A stretch of DNA of 29,577 bases from Haemophilus parahaemolyticus (GCF_018373095.1 NZ_JAHAHT010000009.1:1-29577); one strand, 5' to 3'; counted from the first letter of the stretch, positions 1 through 8,520 are shown. Program-made: numbers and translations. Notes: a model not told the origin generated them from the letters alone.

Positions 1-1
1 G

Positions 2-3000
2 AAAAAACTTGTTAATGCAGGCGATTTAGCAACAGCTTTAGGTAGTCTAAGTTGGAAAGCAACTGCCGCTGCGGATACTGATGGTGAACTTGATGGAAAA
101 GCAGAGGATAAAGAAGTTAAAGCTGGAGACAAAGTCACTCTCAAAGCAGGTAAGAACTTAAAAGTGAAACAAGATGGTGCGGACTTTACTTACTCACTGA
201 AAGATACTTTAACAGGCTTAACGAGCGTTACTTTAGGTGGTACAGCTGCAGATAATGGTGCGAAAACCGTAATCGACAAAGACGGCTTAACCATCACGCC
301 AGCGGCTGGTGCGACAGGTACAACTGCAGCTCCAATTAGCGTAACCAAAGACGGCATTAGTGCGGGCAATAAAGCTATTACTAATGTTACAAGTGGTTTG
401 ACTAAATATAATGGCAATGACGCTAAGAAAGACTTAGTTAATTTAACTAACTCTGCAACTGGAGCGGGTGGTACAACTGTTGCTAACAGTACAGCGGCAA
501 CCGTGGGCGACTTACGTGGCTTAGGCTGGGTGCTTTCATCTGATAAAACCACAGATGATACCAATAACGCATTCCACGCTGCAGTGAAAAACGCAGCGGA
601 AGTTGAGTTTGTGGGTAAAAACGGCGCGACTGTGTCTGCGAAAACTGATACTACAACAGGTAAACATACTGTAACTGTAGATGTAGCAGAAACCCAAGTT
701 GGCGATGGTCTTGAGAAAACAGGCAACACGATTAAGCTCAAAACAAGTACAGATACCAACAATGTATTAACTGTTGATCCAACAAAAGGTGCCTCTGTTA
801 CTAAAGGCGAGTTTAATACAGTAGATACTGCTGCAGGTCAAGGGGCTAACAATAACCGCGGTAAAGTAGTTGTTAAGTCTTCAACAAACGGTGCGGATGC
901 AACTGATGCTGACAAGAAAAAAGTGGCAACTGTTGGAGATGTTGCAACAGCAATCAACGAAGCAGCAACCTTCGTGAAAGTACAAAATACTACTGACGAA
1001 GTGGGCGATAATGAAACCGATAATGGTACAAAAGATGCACTTAAAGCAGGCGACACTTTAACCTTAAAAGCGGGTAAAAACTTAAAAGTTAAACGTGATG
1101 GTAAAGAGGTTACCTTTGCTTTAGCGAAAGACATCACTACGGACAGTGCAACTTTAAGTGAGAAATTATCTATTGGTAAAGACCCTAATAAGGTTGATAT
1201 TACTAGTGATGGTACAGGCTTGAACTTTGCTAAAGCAACAGCAGTGAATGGAGATAAGTCAGTTCATCTGAATGGTATTGCTTCAACCTTGCAAGATACG
1301 TTGTTAAATGCAGGGGGTACAACATCTGTAACAAAAGAAAATATTACGGATGAAGAAAAAGCTCGTGCTGCAAGTGTTCAAGATGTATTAAATGCGGGTT
1401 GGAATATCAAGGGCTTTAAATCTGGCGATACAACTTCTAGTAATGTTGATTTTGTCCGTACTTACGACACAGTTGAGTTTTTAAGTGAAAATCCAGAAAC
1501 CACAACAGTTACCGTAGATAGCAAAGATAACGGTAAGAGAACCGAAGTTAAAATCGGTGCGAAGACTTCTGTTATCAAAGAAAAAGACGGTAAGTTGGTT
1601 ACTGGTCAAGGTAATAAAAATGCAGGTGGCACAAATGCCAACCCTACGACTGATGATACAGATGCAGGCAAAGGCTTAGTGACTGCAAACACTGTGATTG
1701 ACGCAGTGAACAACGCTGGTTGGAGAGTTAAAACAACAGGTACGGCTGCAGGTCAAAATGGTCAGTTTGAAACTGTCAAATCAGGCACAAAAGTAACCTT
1801 TGCTGATGGTGATGCGACTACGGCGACTGTAAGTAAAGATGATCGAGGTAACATTACGGTTAAGTATGATGTAAATGTTGGCGAAGTCTTGAAAGACAAT
1901 GAATTCCGCGCACCAGATAACACAAAACTTGTGAAGATCGGCGATGAATACTTCAGTGAGGACGATATTGATCCTGCGACAGGTAAGCCAAAAGTGACTA
2001 ATGGTAAGAAAGTTACTGCTAAATATAAAACAGTGGGTAATGAAGTCTTTGCCGTTAATACTGATGGAACTACCACTATGGGAAATGCCGTTACTTTAAC
2101 TAACCAAAATCAAGGTGTGGTTACAGGTAAACAAGTGGCGGATGCCATTGCGAAGTCTGGTTGGAATTTAGGTTTGGCGAATGCTGAACAAGCTGTTTCT
2201 GCCTTTACGACTGGTGGCAAATCCTTATCAGATGTTACGCTTGAACGTGTTAATGCAAATGACAATGTGCGTTTTGCAAATGGTAAAAACACTGTAGTGA
2301 AAGCGGCTGTTGTGGAAGATGTGGATAAAGATGGTAATAAAGTTACGAATACTTATGTCCGCACCGATGTAACAGGTTTGCCTGTTCAATATACGACAGC
2401 AGATGGCAAAGCGGTAAGTAAAGTGGGGGATAAATACTACACTTTAGATGATAAAGGCGAGCCGTCAGCTACTGAATTAACAGAGGCTGAAGTTGGTAAA
2501 TTAAGTGTGAATTTGGTAAGCCCAACTGCAGATAGCAATAAGCCAACGGCTTTAGGCAATCTTGCAAATGGTGCGAAAACCTTTGATTTACCTAATACAG
2601 CGAAGGCTGCAGATGGTACGGAATTAGCATTAGCAAATGATGGTAAGTATTATCCGAAAGATACATTGGGGGCAAATAATGCTGCACCAACGGATGGTAC
2701 AGCTTCTGTTAAAGTAGCCAACCCAGGCAAGGCAGGATTGGCAGACTTGGCAAATTCAACATCAAGCAATGCGGCAACTGTGGGCGATTTGAAAAACTTG
2801 GGCTGGCAGATTTCTGCAGGTGATGGCTACAATGACCAAATGAGAAATGCCGATAAGGTTAATTTCAAAGGTAGTAACGGTATTAGCGTTTCTGGTAAAA
2901 CACTAGATAACGGTACGCGTGAAATTACTTTTGAATTGGCTAAAGGCGAAGTGGTTAAATCGAATGAATTTACCGTTAAGAATGCTAATGGTACGGAAAC

Positions 3001-5017
3001 GAACTTGGTTAAAGTTGGCGATAAGTATTACAGCAAAGAGGATATTGACTTAACAACTGGTCAGCCGAAAGTTACAGGTGGAAATACAGTTGCTGCGAAA
3101 TATCAAGATAAAAACGGCAAAATCGTTTCTGTAACGGATAATAACACCGAAGCTACCCTAACCAACAAAGGTTCTGGCTATATAACAGGTAACCAAGTGG
3201 CAGATGCGATTGCGAAATCAGGCTTTGAGCTTGGTTTGGCAAATGAAGCTGATGCGAAAGCAGCATTTGGCGATGAAACAAAAGCCTTATCTGATACTAA
3301 AGTGGAAACTGTGAATGCCAACGATAAAGTCCGTTTTGCTGATGGTTTAAATACCAAAGTGAGCGCGGCAACGGTGGAAAGCACCGATGCAAACGGCGAT
3401 AAAGTGACTACAACCTTTGTGAAAACCGATGTGGAATTGCCTTTAACGCAAATCTACAATACCGATGCAAACGGTAAGAAAATCGTTAAAAATGGCGATA
3501 AATGGTATTACACGAAAGATGATGGTTCTGCTGATACGAACAACGAAGTCACTTTTGGTAACGTGGATGCAAACGGTAAGAAAGTTGTAAAAGTAACCGA
3601 AAATGGTGCGGATAAATGGTATTACACCAACGACAAAGGGGACGCTGATAAAAATCAAGCCGTTGATACTGCTAAAGTTGCAGGCATTACTACTGATGAA
3701 AAATATGTAGTCAGCCTTGATCCAAATGATCAATCGAAAGGCAAAGGCGTTGTGATTGATAATGTGGCTAATGGCGATATTTCGCCAACCAGCAAACAGG
3801 CAGTAAACGGCGGACAGATTTTTGCATTAACTGGCAATAAAGCGCCGAATATCACTAATGTGACGGTAGAAAATAAAGTTGATGGTACGACTAAAGTCTA
3901 TAACAACGTTGTGGTGGGCGAAGACGGTAAAACCCCATTATTGACCACTTATAATGTAGAGGGCAGAAAAGAAGTTATCACTAATTCAGTGGTTGAAGCC
4001 ATCTACAATATGAATGAGCAAGGGATTAAGTTCTTCCACTCTAATGACGGCACAGCCAAACGTAGAGAGGAACGAAGCAATGACTTTGACTCTAGTGCAA
4101 GCGGCAAATACGCGACGGCAATCGGCGCGAAAGCTGATGCGGCAGGCAATAATGCTATTGCTTTCGGTTATGAATCAAAAGCCTTACGCGATAACACCGT
4201 GGCGATTGGTACAGGCAACGTTGTGAATGCGGAAAAATCTGGTGCATTCGGCGATCCGAACTACATCGAAGATGGTGCAAACGGCAGCTACGCTTTCGGT
4301 AACGATAACCGTATTACTTCTAAAAACACGTTTGTGTTGGGTAATAGTGTTAATGCGAAACGTGATGCAGATGGCAATGTACTGACCGAAGAAAAAGAAG
4401 TGGTTGGAAAAGATGGTACGAAGACGAAAGTAACCGTGCCGCAAGCCTTAGGCGAAACCGTAGAAAATTCTGTTTATCTCGGTAATGCTTCAACTGCGAC
4501 AAAAGATAAGGGTAAAAACCTGAAATCTGATGGCACGGCGGGTAACACTACAAGTGCCGGTGCAACGGGTACGGTAAAAGGATTTGCTGGTGCAACGGCA
4601 CACGGTGCGGTTTCTGTCGGTGCAAGTGGCGAAGAAAGACGTATCCAAAACGTCGCAGCAGGCGAAATCTCTGCTACTTCAACCGATGCGATTAACGGAA
4701 GTCAGTTGTATGCTGTGGCAAAAGGGGTAACAAATCTTGCTGGACAAGTGAATAACCTTGAGGGCAAAGTGAATAAAATGGGCAAACGTGCAGATGCTGG
4801 TACGGCAAGTGCAATTGCTACGGCAAACTTGCTCCAATCTTATCGTCCAGGTTTATCAGCTGCTACTGCTGCAGTAGGTCAGTATCGTGGTCAATCTGCG
4901 GTTGCTGTTGGATATAGTCGTCTTTCTGATAATGGAAAATATGGTGTGAAATTATCATTAGGTGCTAATACACAAGGTAACGTTGGTGCTGGTGCTGGTG
5001 TGGCATATTTTTGGTAA
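2..5017 (+). CDS. Trimeric autotransporter adhesin, 5' end cut by window edge
   Basis: This is a Hia/Hsf/YadA-class surface adhesin (type Vc secretion). The frame is open from base 2, so the ATG at 164 is internal and signal peptide and head are missing; at least 1671 codons are present. Recurrent stalk modules are seen: the block LKAGKNLKVK near nt 140-180 and 1065-1100, and TVGDL(R/K)xLGW neck/Trp-ring-like blocks near 505-530 and 2775-2805. A YadA-head-like run of AIG/AFG repeats lies at about 4095-4350, a neck with INGSQLYA at about 4690-4715, and a short coiled coil at about 4725-4785. The last ~75 residues are the YadA anchor, rich in Gly/Ala beta-strands and ending in Trp. The anchor trimerises into a 12-stranded outer-membrane barrel that exports the passenger. 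Two large modules are duplicated, about 1871-2430 and 2939-3500. Ligand unknown. Family assignment is secure. Confidence 0.96.
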   Translation, partial: KKLVNAGDLATALGSLSWKATAAADTDGELDGKAEDKEVKAGDKVTLKAGKNLKVKQDGADFTYSLKDTLTGLTSVTLGGTAADNGAKTVIDKDGLTITPAAGATGTTAAPISVTKDGISAGNKAITNVTSGLTKYNGNDAKKDLVNLTNSATGAGGTTVANSTAATVGDLRGLGWVLSSDKTTDDTNNAFHAAVKNAAEVEFVGKNGATVSAKTDTTTGKHTVTVDVAETQVGDGLEKTGNTIKLKTSTDTNNVLTVDPTKGASVTKGEFNTVDTAAGQGANNNRGKVVVKSSTNGADATDADKKKVATVGDVATAINEAATFVKVQNTTDEVGDNETDNGTKDALKAGDTLTLKAGKNLKVKRDGKEVTFALAKDITTDSATLSEKLSIGKDPNKVDITSDGTGLNFAKATAVNGDKSVHLNGIASTLQDTLLNAGGTTSVTKENITDEEKARAASVQDVLNAGWNIKGFKSGDTTSSNVDFVRTYDTVEFLSENPETTTVTVDSKDNGKRTEVKIGAKTSVIKEKDGKLVTGQGNKNAGGTNANPTTDDTDAGKGLVTANTVIDAVNNAGWRVKTTGTAAGQNGQFETVKSGTKVTFADGDATTATVSKDDRGNITVKYDVNVGEVLKDNEFRAPDNTKLVKIGDEYFSEDDIDPATGKPKVTNGKKVTAKYKTVGNEVFAVNTDGTTTMGNAVTLTNQNQGVVTGKQVADAIAKSGWNLGLANAEQAVSAFTTGGKSLSDVTLERVNANDNVRFANGKNTVVKAAVVEDVDKDGNKVTNTYVRTDVTGLPVQYTTADGKAVSKVGDKYYTLDDKGEPSATELTEAEVGKLSVNLVSPTADSNKPTALGNLANGAKTFDLPNTAKAADGTELALANDGKYYPKDTLGANNAAPTDGTASVKVANPGKAGLADLANSTSSNAATVGDLKNLGWQISAGDGYNDQMRNADKVNFKGSNGISVSGKTLDNGTREITFELAKGEVVKSNEFTVKNANGTETNLVKVGDKYYSKEDIDLTTGQPKVTGGNTVAAKYQDKNGKIVSVTDNNTEATLTNKGSGYITGNQVADAIAKSGFELGLANEADAKAAFGDETKALSDTKVETVNANDKVRFADGLNTKVSAATVESTDANGDKVTTTFVKTDVELPLTQIYNTDANGKKIVKNGDKWYYTKDDGSADTNNEVTFGNVDANGKKVVKVTENGADKWYYTNDKGDADKNQAVDTAKVAGITTDEKYVVSLDPNDQSKGKGVVIDNVANGDISPTSKQAVNGGQIFALTGNKAPNITNVTVENKVDGTTKVYNNVVVGEDGKTPLLTTYNVEGRKEVITNSVVEAIYNMNEQGIKFFHSNDGTAKRREERSNDFDSSASGKYATAIGAKADAAGNNAIAFGYESKALRDNTVAIGTGNVVNAEKSGAFGDPNYIEDGANGSYAFGNDNRITSKNTFVLGNSVNAKRDADGNVLTEEKEVVGKDGTKTKVTVPQALGETVENSVYLGNASTATKDKGKNLKSDGTAGNTTSAGATGTVKGFAGATAHGAVSVGASGEERRIQNVAAGEISATSTDAINGSQLYAVAKGVTNLAGQVNNLEGKVNKMGKRADAGTASAIATANLLQSYRPGLSAATAAVGQYRGQSAVAVGYSRLSDNGKYGVKLSLGANTQGNVGAGAGVAYFW
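1871..3500 (+). repeat. Duplicated ~540-bp stalk module inside the adhesin
   Basis: Copy A (about 1871-2430) and copy B (about 2939-3500) encode the same order of blocks: GEV(L/V)K(D/S)NEF, a K(I/V)GD(E/K)Y(F/Y)S motif, DIDxxTG(K/Q)PKVT, (V/I)TG(K/N)QVADAIAKSG, LGLAN, VNAND(N/K)VRFA(N/D)G, then a Thr/Val-rich stretch with T(Y/F)V(R/K)TDV. The copies have diverged at DNA level, so the duplication is not recent. About 500 bp of unrelated stalk separates them. Boundaries were judged by eye from the translation. Confidence 0.8.
3464..3667 (+). repeat. Short tandem repeat (~34 codons x2) in adhesin
   Basis: The 18-mer GATGCAAACGGTAAGAAA occurs at 3464-3481 (apart from its last bases, which continue into ATC) and again at 3566-3583, giving a unit of about 102 bp. 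Each unit encodes DANGKK(I/V)V(K) followed by a DKWYYT motif and an acidic tail. The second unit carries a four-residue insertion (around TENGA) before WYY. The repeat is in frame, so copy-number change would lengthen or shorten the stalk without breaking the gene. Confidence 0.75.
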
Positions 5018-5060
5018 TAACCTAATTTTCCTTTAACTTTCGAATGAAAGTTTGATATTA

Positions 5061-5097
5061 AAATGTGATGATTACATTGTGGTCATCACATTTTTTT
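5061..5097 (+). terminator. Rho-independent terminator of the adhesin gene
   Basis: A perfect 11-bp stem (AAATGTGATGA at 5061-5071, TCATCACATTT at 5083-5093) with an 11-nt loop runs straight into a T-run ending at 5097. It lies 44 bp after the adhesin stop codon. Confidence 0.9.
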
Positions 5098-5149
5098 ATT
5101 ATTTACACATCTATAGTTTTCTTCGTAGAATACGAGCAATCTTTCCCTT

Positions 5150-5177
5150 AAAGTGCGGTGAAAATTGACCGAACTTT
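5150..5177. other. Hin-type uptake signal in an imperfect inverted pair
   Basis: AAGTGCGGT at 5151-5159 is a perfect match to the 9-base Haemophilus-type uptake core and is followed by an AT-rich tail. A one-mismatch copy in reverse orientation ends at 5177, so the pair could form a terminator-like hairpin. Other uptake cores in this window are of the ACAAGCGGT type. One chance match of a 9-mer in 30 kb is not very unlikely. Confidence 0.5.
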
Positions 5178-5197
5178 TCTTACAGTAAACTATGTGA

Positions 5198-5332
5198 ATG
5201 AAAAATGAGGAACAGCAAGGCGGATTAAGTGGGAAGCCATTGCAGCATAAAAGCATGGAGATTATTAAGCGATTATATCAAGAACTGAAAGGTCAGATTC
5301 CAATTATTGGTAGCGGCGGCATTGATGATTAG
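5198..5332 (+). pseudogene. pyrD: Relic of pyrD (dihydroorotate dehydrogenase), 44 codons
   Basis: The frame 5198-5332 translates to MKNEEQQGGLSGKPLQHKSM and on through EIIKRLYQELKGQIPIIGSGGIDD before a stop. This matches the conserved C-terminal part of class 2 dihydroorotate dehydrogenase (E. coli PyrD has MKNCDQTGGLSGRPLQLKS...LPIIGVGGID). Both sides are missing: upstream codons are not recognisable, and after GGIDD the sequence switches directly into a receptor tail. The final ~45 residues of PyrD, which complete the FMN site, are absent, so it cannot be functional. An intact pyrD is presumably elsewhere in the genome; this window cannot show that. Confidence 0.85.
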
Positions 5333-5432
5333 GTGCTCGTTATAACTATAACCAGTTTCAAAAGCAACTAGCGGCAATACCATCTACAAAATGGGTCGCA
5401 ACTTTTGGCTTGGTGCAAGTTACAACTGGTAA
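5329..5432 (+). pseudogene. 3' relic of a TonB-dependent outer-membrane receptor
   Basis: TTA at 5329 opens LGARYNYNQFQ in one frame. After the short A-run at 5360-5363 the reading continues in another frame as KATSGNTIYKMGRNFWLGAS followed by YNW and a stop at 5430-5432. A conserved GRNFWLGASYNW-like end with a terminal aromatic residue is typical of the last beta-strand of 22-stranded TonB-dependent receptors. Only about 33 codons remain and they carry a frameshift. The position directly upstream of the M16 protease matches the place of the receptor in pqqL/fus-type loci (E. coli yddB). Receptor identity is inferred from the tail and the context. Confidence 0.65.
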
Positions 5433-5500
5433 CTGTCAACAAGCGGTGAAATTTCTCAAAGCATTTACAAATTTCTGCTAAAATTCCACCGCTTACATTC

Positions 5501-5550
5501 CCTCTCGTTTTATTTGCAAGTGGCAAAATGAAGCGAGAGGCTTTTCTTTT
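5501..5550 (+). terminator. Hairpin with T-rich tail upstream of the M16 protease
   Basis: CCTCTCG (5501-5507) pairs with CGAGAGG (5534-5540), with further imperfect pairing inward (TTTTATTTGC against GCAAAATGAA), followed by a CTTTTCTTTTT tail. This is probably the surviving terminator or intercistronic hairpin of the lost receptor gene. It ends only 25 bp before the protease start. Confidence 0.6.
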
Positions 5551-5574
5551 TAGGCAAAAACATAAGGAACTATC

Positions 5575-8313
5575 ATGCGTTTTGCTCTTACAACACTTGC
5601 CCTCTTTGTGGCGTCTAATATGGCGTGGGCGGAAAAATCTGCACCCATTCAGGGTCAATTAGACAACGGCTTAAAATATACGATTTTACCTTTGCACGAT
5701 GAAAAAGGGCATATTGAGATCCGTATGCGTGTTAATGCAGGATCAGTGGATGAAAATGACGATCAAGCAGGCGTGGCACATATGGTTGAGCACCTCGTTT
5801 TTCGTGGTACGAATGCTCACCCGAACGGCTTGATGCCTTATTTGCACGAACAAAAATGGGTACGTGGCAAAAACTACAATGCCGTGATGACTTCAGATAG
5901 TACCACCTATATGATGACTCCGCCGAATACTGCGGGGCTTTCGCAAAGTTTTGATGCCTTATCGCAAATGTTATTTGGGGCAAAATTAAGCCAAGCAGAT
6001 TTGGATGATGAACGTAAAATTATTTTAGAAGAGTGGCGTCAAGGTTTGGGCGTTGGGGCGATGATGAACGAACAACGTATCGCCTCTGTGCGTGCAAACT
6101 CGCGTTATGCTCGCCATCGTGTGATTGGTACGGAACAGAGTATCAACTCAATGCCAGCCACGGAATTACAGCAGTTTTACCAAACGTGGTATGCCCCAAA
6201 TAATATGAATTTGTTGGTGGTGGGTGATGTGGATCCTAGCGAAGCGAAAGCAGAAATTGACCGCTATTTCGGTAAAGCAGAGAAGAAAAACACGCCTGTG
6301 CGCGACTATTTAAATCCAGCATTGACGGATTGTTTGCAGATCAACAAATTGCAAGATCTGCGTAGTGGCGTGAGTCAAGTGGCTTATATTCTGCGTTTTG
6401 ATGATAGTGAGAGCCGAGCTCAAACGGATGAGGGGCGCTATCAACGCTTATTAGATCGCATTGCACTTGCCAGCATCGTGCAACGTTTACGTAATCAATC
6501 GGAAGTGTTACCGAAAGGCATTTCTGCGGTTGTGCCAAGAAAATCTGACATCGGCACGCACACAGCGGCACTCGGTTTATTTGCGACTGTTGCTCCTACA
6601 GGGCATCTGCAAGGGTTGAAACAGATTTTCGAAGAGATCGAACGCTTAAAACGTTTTCCGATGACAGAAGAAGAGTTGGAGAAACAGAAAGCCCTGATTC
6701 AAGCTCAAATTGAGAATGCGAAGAAACACGACGGCGATCGTGAATTCTCTCGCTGGGTGCAAGCTATGGTCGATACGACCTTATTGGATAAACCTTTCCT
6801 GACCCAACCTGAAATTGCCAATTTAACTGAACCGATGTTGAAAAAAATTACGGTGGCGGAAGTAAATGCCCGCATTCATCAATGGTTTGAAGCGAAAGAT
6901 CGTATTGTGCAATATCAGCCACCTCGTGATACCAAGTTAGATATCAGCGAAGCACAAGTCGCTCAGCTGCAAGAAGAGGCTCAAAAAGCGGAAATTTCAG
7001 AGCCACAAAAAGAGAAAGAGATTGTGCCGATGCTGCTTGAGCACGTACAAGCTAAAGGCTCAATTACGGATGAGCAAAAATTTGAAGTACAAAATGTGCA
7101 ACATTGGACGCTCTCAAACGGTGATAAGGTAGTTTGGTTGAAATCTCCGCTGGCGAAAGATAAAACTTACTTTCAAGCACAAAGTTCAGCGGGTTTTAAA
7201 GCGAAGGGGTTGGGCGAATGGCAAAGCCAAGTGGCATTGCAATTGATCGCTCAAAATGCACCGCTTGATTGGGAATTTGAGCAGTTGAAGCATTGGAAAG
7301 AGCTAAACAAAGTGAACCTTTCAATGAAACAAACAGCAACGAGATTGTTGTTGGAAGGCACGGTGGACAACGCCAAATTAGCTGACTTACTCCGTTTGGT
7401 TTACGCTTATCAAGTTGAAACAAAAGTGAAAGATGGTTTAGATGAAACTAAAGAGAGATTGGCAAAAATGGTCGCTTCGCAAAATGCCAAAAACAGCGAA
7501 AATGAGCGTTTAAAAGCAATTTCAATGTTGCGTTATAATCAAGAAAACATTGAAATGAGCTTGCCAAACAAATCGTCGCTTGACCAGCTTAACGAGAAAA
7601 GTCTGAATGACGAGTGGGCAAAAATGCTACAAGCACCAATGACCTATTATTTTGTGAATGATATGAATGACGCGGAAATGAAAGGCTTGGTAACGCAATT
7701 TTTAAGTGATTTTCCACGTGGTAAGCGGTTCGATTCTGCCCAAGTTTTACCAACTGAAGGTAAAGCGGTTGCTAGTTTTGCAATGAATCCAGAGCCGAAA
7801 TCGGATGTAAAAATGTGGGCGTTTAGTGCACATCAATGGCAAGGGAAAGATGCAGTTTTAGTCTCGATCTTACGCAATATTGCGACGAATAAACTCAAAA
7901 TGACATTAAGGGATAAAGAATTGGGGATTTATAGCTTACGTTTTGAAAGTTCTCTCAATCCTGAAACTGATCGCATCGAAAGTGAGCTTTCTTTTGTGGC
8001 AAACCCTGATAATGCGGATAAACTCATTGGGCAAGCTCGAGTCGTGTTGGATGCTTTGCCAGAGCAAATCACTGAAGAGGATGTGAAAGCTGCGAAAGTG
8101 CAGTTTGTAACAGCTGAAAAAGACCGCTTGCAAGAACCAAGAACTTGGTTGGCTCGTCTAATTTTAAGCGAAAACCACTCAGGTAACCCTCAATATCTCA
8201 CCGAGATGCAAAGCCTTGCTGATGGCATTACGCTTGACAATGTGAAAGCGATGGCGAAGCTGTTGTATAACACTAACAATGAGAAGGTATTTATTACGAC
8301 ACCGAAGAGATAA
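5575..8313 (+). CDS. pqqL: Secreted M16 zinc protease, PqqL/FusC family
   Basis: A 912-residue insulinase-family (M16) metalloprotease. Residues 1-19 form a signal peptide ending AWA, so it should be periplasmic. The inverted zinc motif HMVEH is at residues 69-73, and the third ligand is probably a Glu in ILEEW (152/153). The length and two repeated M16 halves joined by a charged linker (about 440-490, rich in Glu/Lys/Gln) fit PqqL of E. coli and FusC of Pectobacterium, single-chain clam-shell proteases that degrade imported protein. FusC is known to cleave plant ferredoxin; the substrate here is unknown and in an animal-associated species would differ. A good AAGGA Shine-Dalgarno precedes ATG 5575. 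The relic of a TonB receptor lies upstream and a YddA-type ABC protein downstream. An alternative is general periplasmic peptide turnover. Confidence 0.92.
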   Translation: MRFALTTLALFVASNMAWAEKSAPIQGQLDNGLKYTILPLHDEKGHIEIRMRVNAGSVDENDDQAGVAHMVEHLVFRGTNAHPNGLMPYLHEQKWVRGKNYNAVMTSDSTTYMMTPPNTAGLSQSFDALSQMLFGAKLSQADLDDERKIILEEWRQGLGVGAMMNEQRIASVRANSRYARHRVIGTEQSINSMPATELQQFYQTWYAPNNMNLLVVGDVDPSEAKAEIDRYFGKAEKKNTPVRDYLNPALTDCLQINKLQDLRSGVSQVAYILRFDDSESRAQTDEGRYQRLLDRIALASIVQRLRNQSEVLPKGISAVVPRKSDIGTHTAALGLFATVAPTGHLQGLKQIFEEIERLKRFPMTEEELEKQKALIQAQIENAKKHDGDREFSRWVQAMVDTTLLDKPFLTQPEIANLTEPMLKKITVAEVNARIHQWFEAKDRIVQYQPPRDTKLDISEAQVAQLQEEAQKAEISEPQKEKEIVPMLLEHVQAKGSITDEQKFEVQNVQHWTLSNGDKVVWLKSPLAKDKTYFQAQSSAGFKAKGLGEWQSQVALQLIAQNAPLDWEFEQLKHWKELNKVNLSMKQTATRLLLEGTVDNAKLADLLRLVYAYQVETKVKDGLDETKERLAKMVASQNAKNSENERLKAISMLRYNQENIEMSLPNKSSLDQLNEKSLNDEWAKMLQAPMTYYFVNDMNDAEMKGLVTQFLSDFPRGKRFDSAQVLPTEGKAVASFAMNPEPKSDVKMWAFSAHQWQGKDAVLVSILRNIATNKLKMTLRDKELGIYSLRFESSLNPETDRIESELSFVANPDNADKLIGQARVVLDALPEQITEEDVKAAKVQFVTAEKDRLQEPRTWLARLILSENHSGNPQYLTEMQSLADGITLDNVKAMAKLLYNTNNEKVFITTPKR

Positions 8314-8356
8314 CTTAGATTAGTGTAGAAAAAACTAATTTCTTCGTTAATTACTA

Positions 8357-8520
8357 CTGTCAAATCTCCCCCACCCCTCTTTGCTAAAGAGGGGGATTTT
8401 CTTTCTGTAAACACGAACATTGGATATTTTGATCTCAATGATGTTGAAGTTAGATAATTAAAATTTGATTTTTAGAGAACATTCCCTCTTTAGCAAAGAG
8501 GGGTGGGGGAGATTTGACAG
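8357..8520. repeat. 164-bp element with 37-bp perfect inverted repeats
   Basis: The left arm 8357-8393 and right arm 8484-8520 are exact reverse complements over 37 bases, starting CTGTCAAATC and ending GATTTGACAG. Each arm contains its own hairpin (CCCTCTTTGCTAAAGAGGG). The 90-bp centre is AT-rich and non-coding. A related, shorter copy of the arm lies at 19781-19815 in the fuc operon, so this is a dispersed REP/MITE-like repeat. No target-site duplication is obvious. In RNA it would form a very strong structure between the protease and the ABC gene. Confidence 0.88.

Noticed and set aside
190..2292. Several antisense ORFs of 60-190 codons under the adhesin
   Set aside because: They mirror the repetitive, stop-poor adhesin frame, have no ribosome sites of note, and encode low-complexity hydrophobic peptides.
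3464..3667. CRISPR-like direct repeats
   Set aside because: Only two units, inside an open frame and coding for the same peptide block; no array elsewhere in the window.
4014..4226. 70-codon plus-strand ORF inside the adhesin head region
   Set aside because: Out-of-frame shadow of the adhesin; no independent signal.
8357..8520. Insertion sequence or transposon
   Set aside because: The 90-bp interior cannot encode a transposase and no target duplication is visible, so I call it a REP/MITE-like repeat only.
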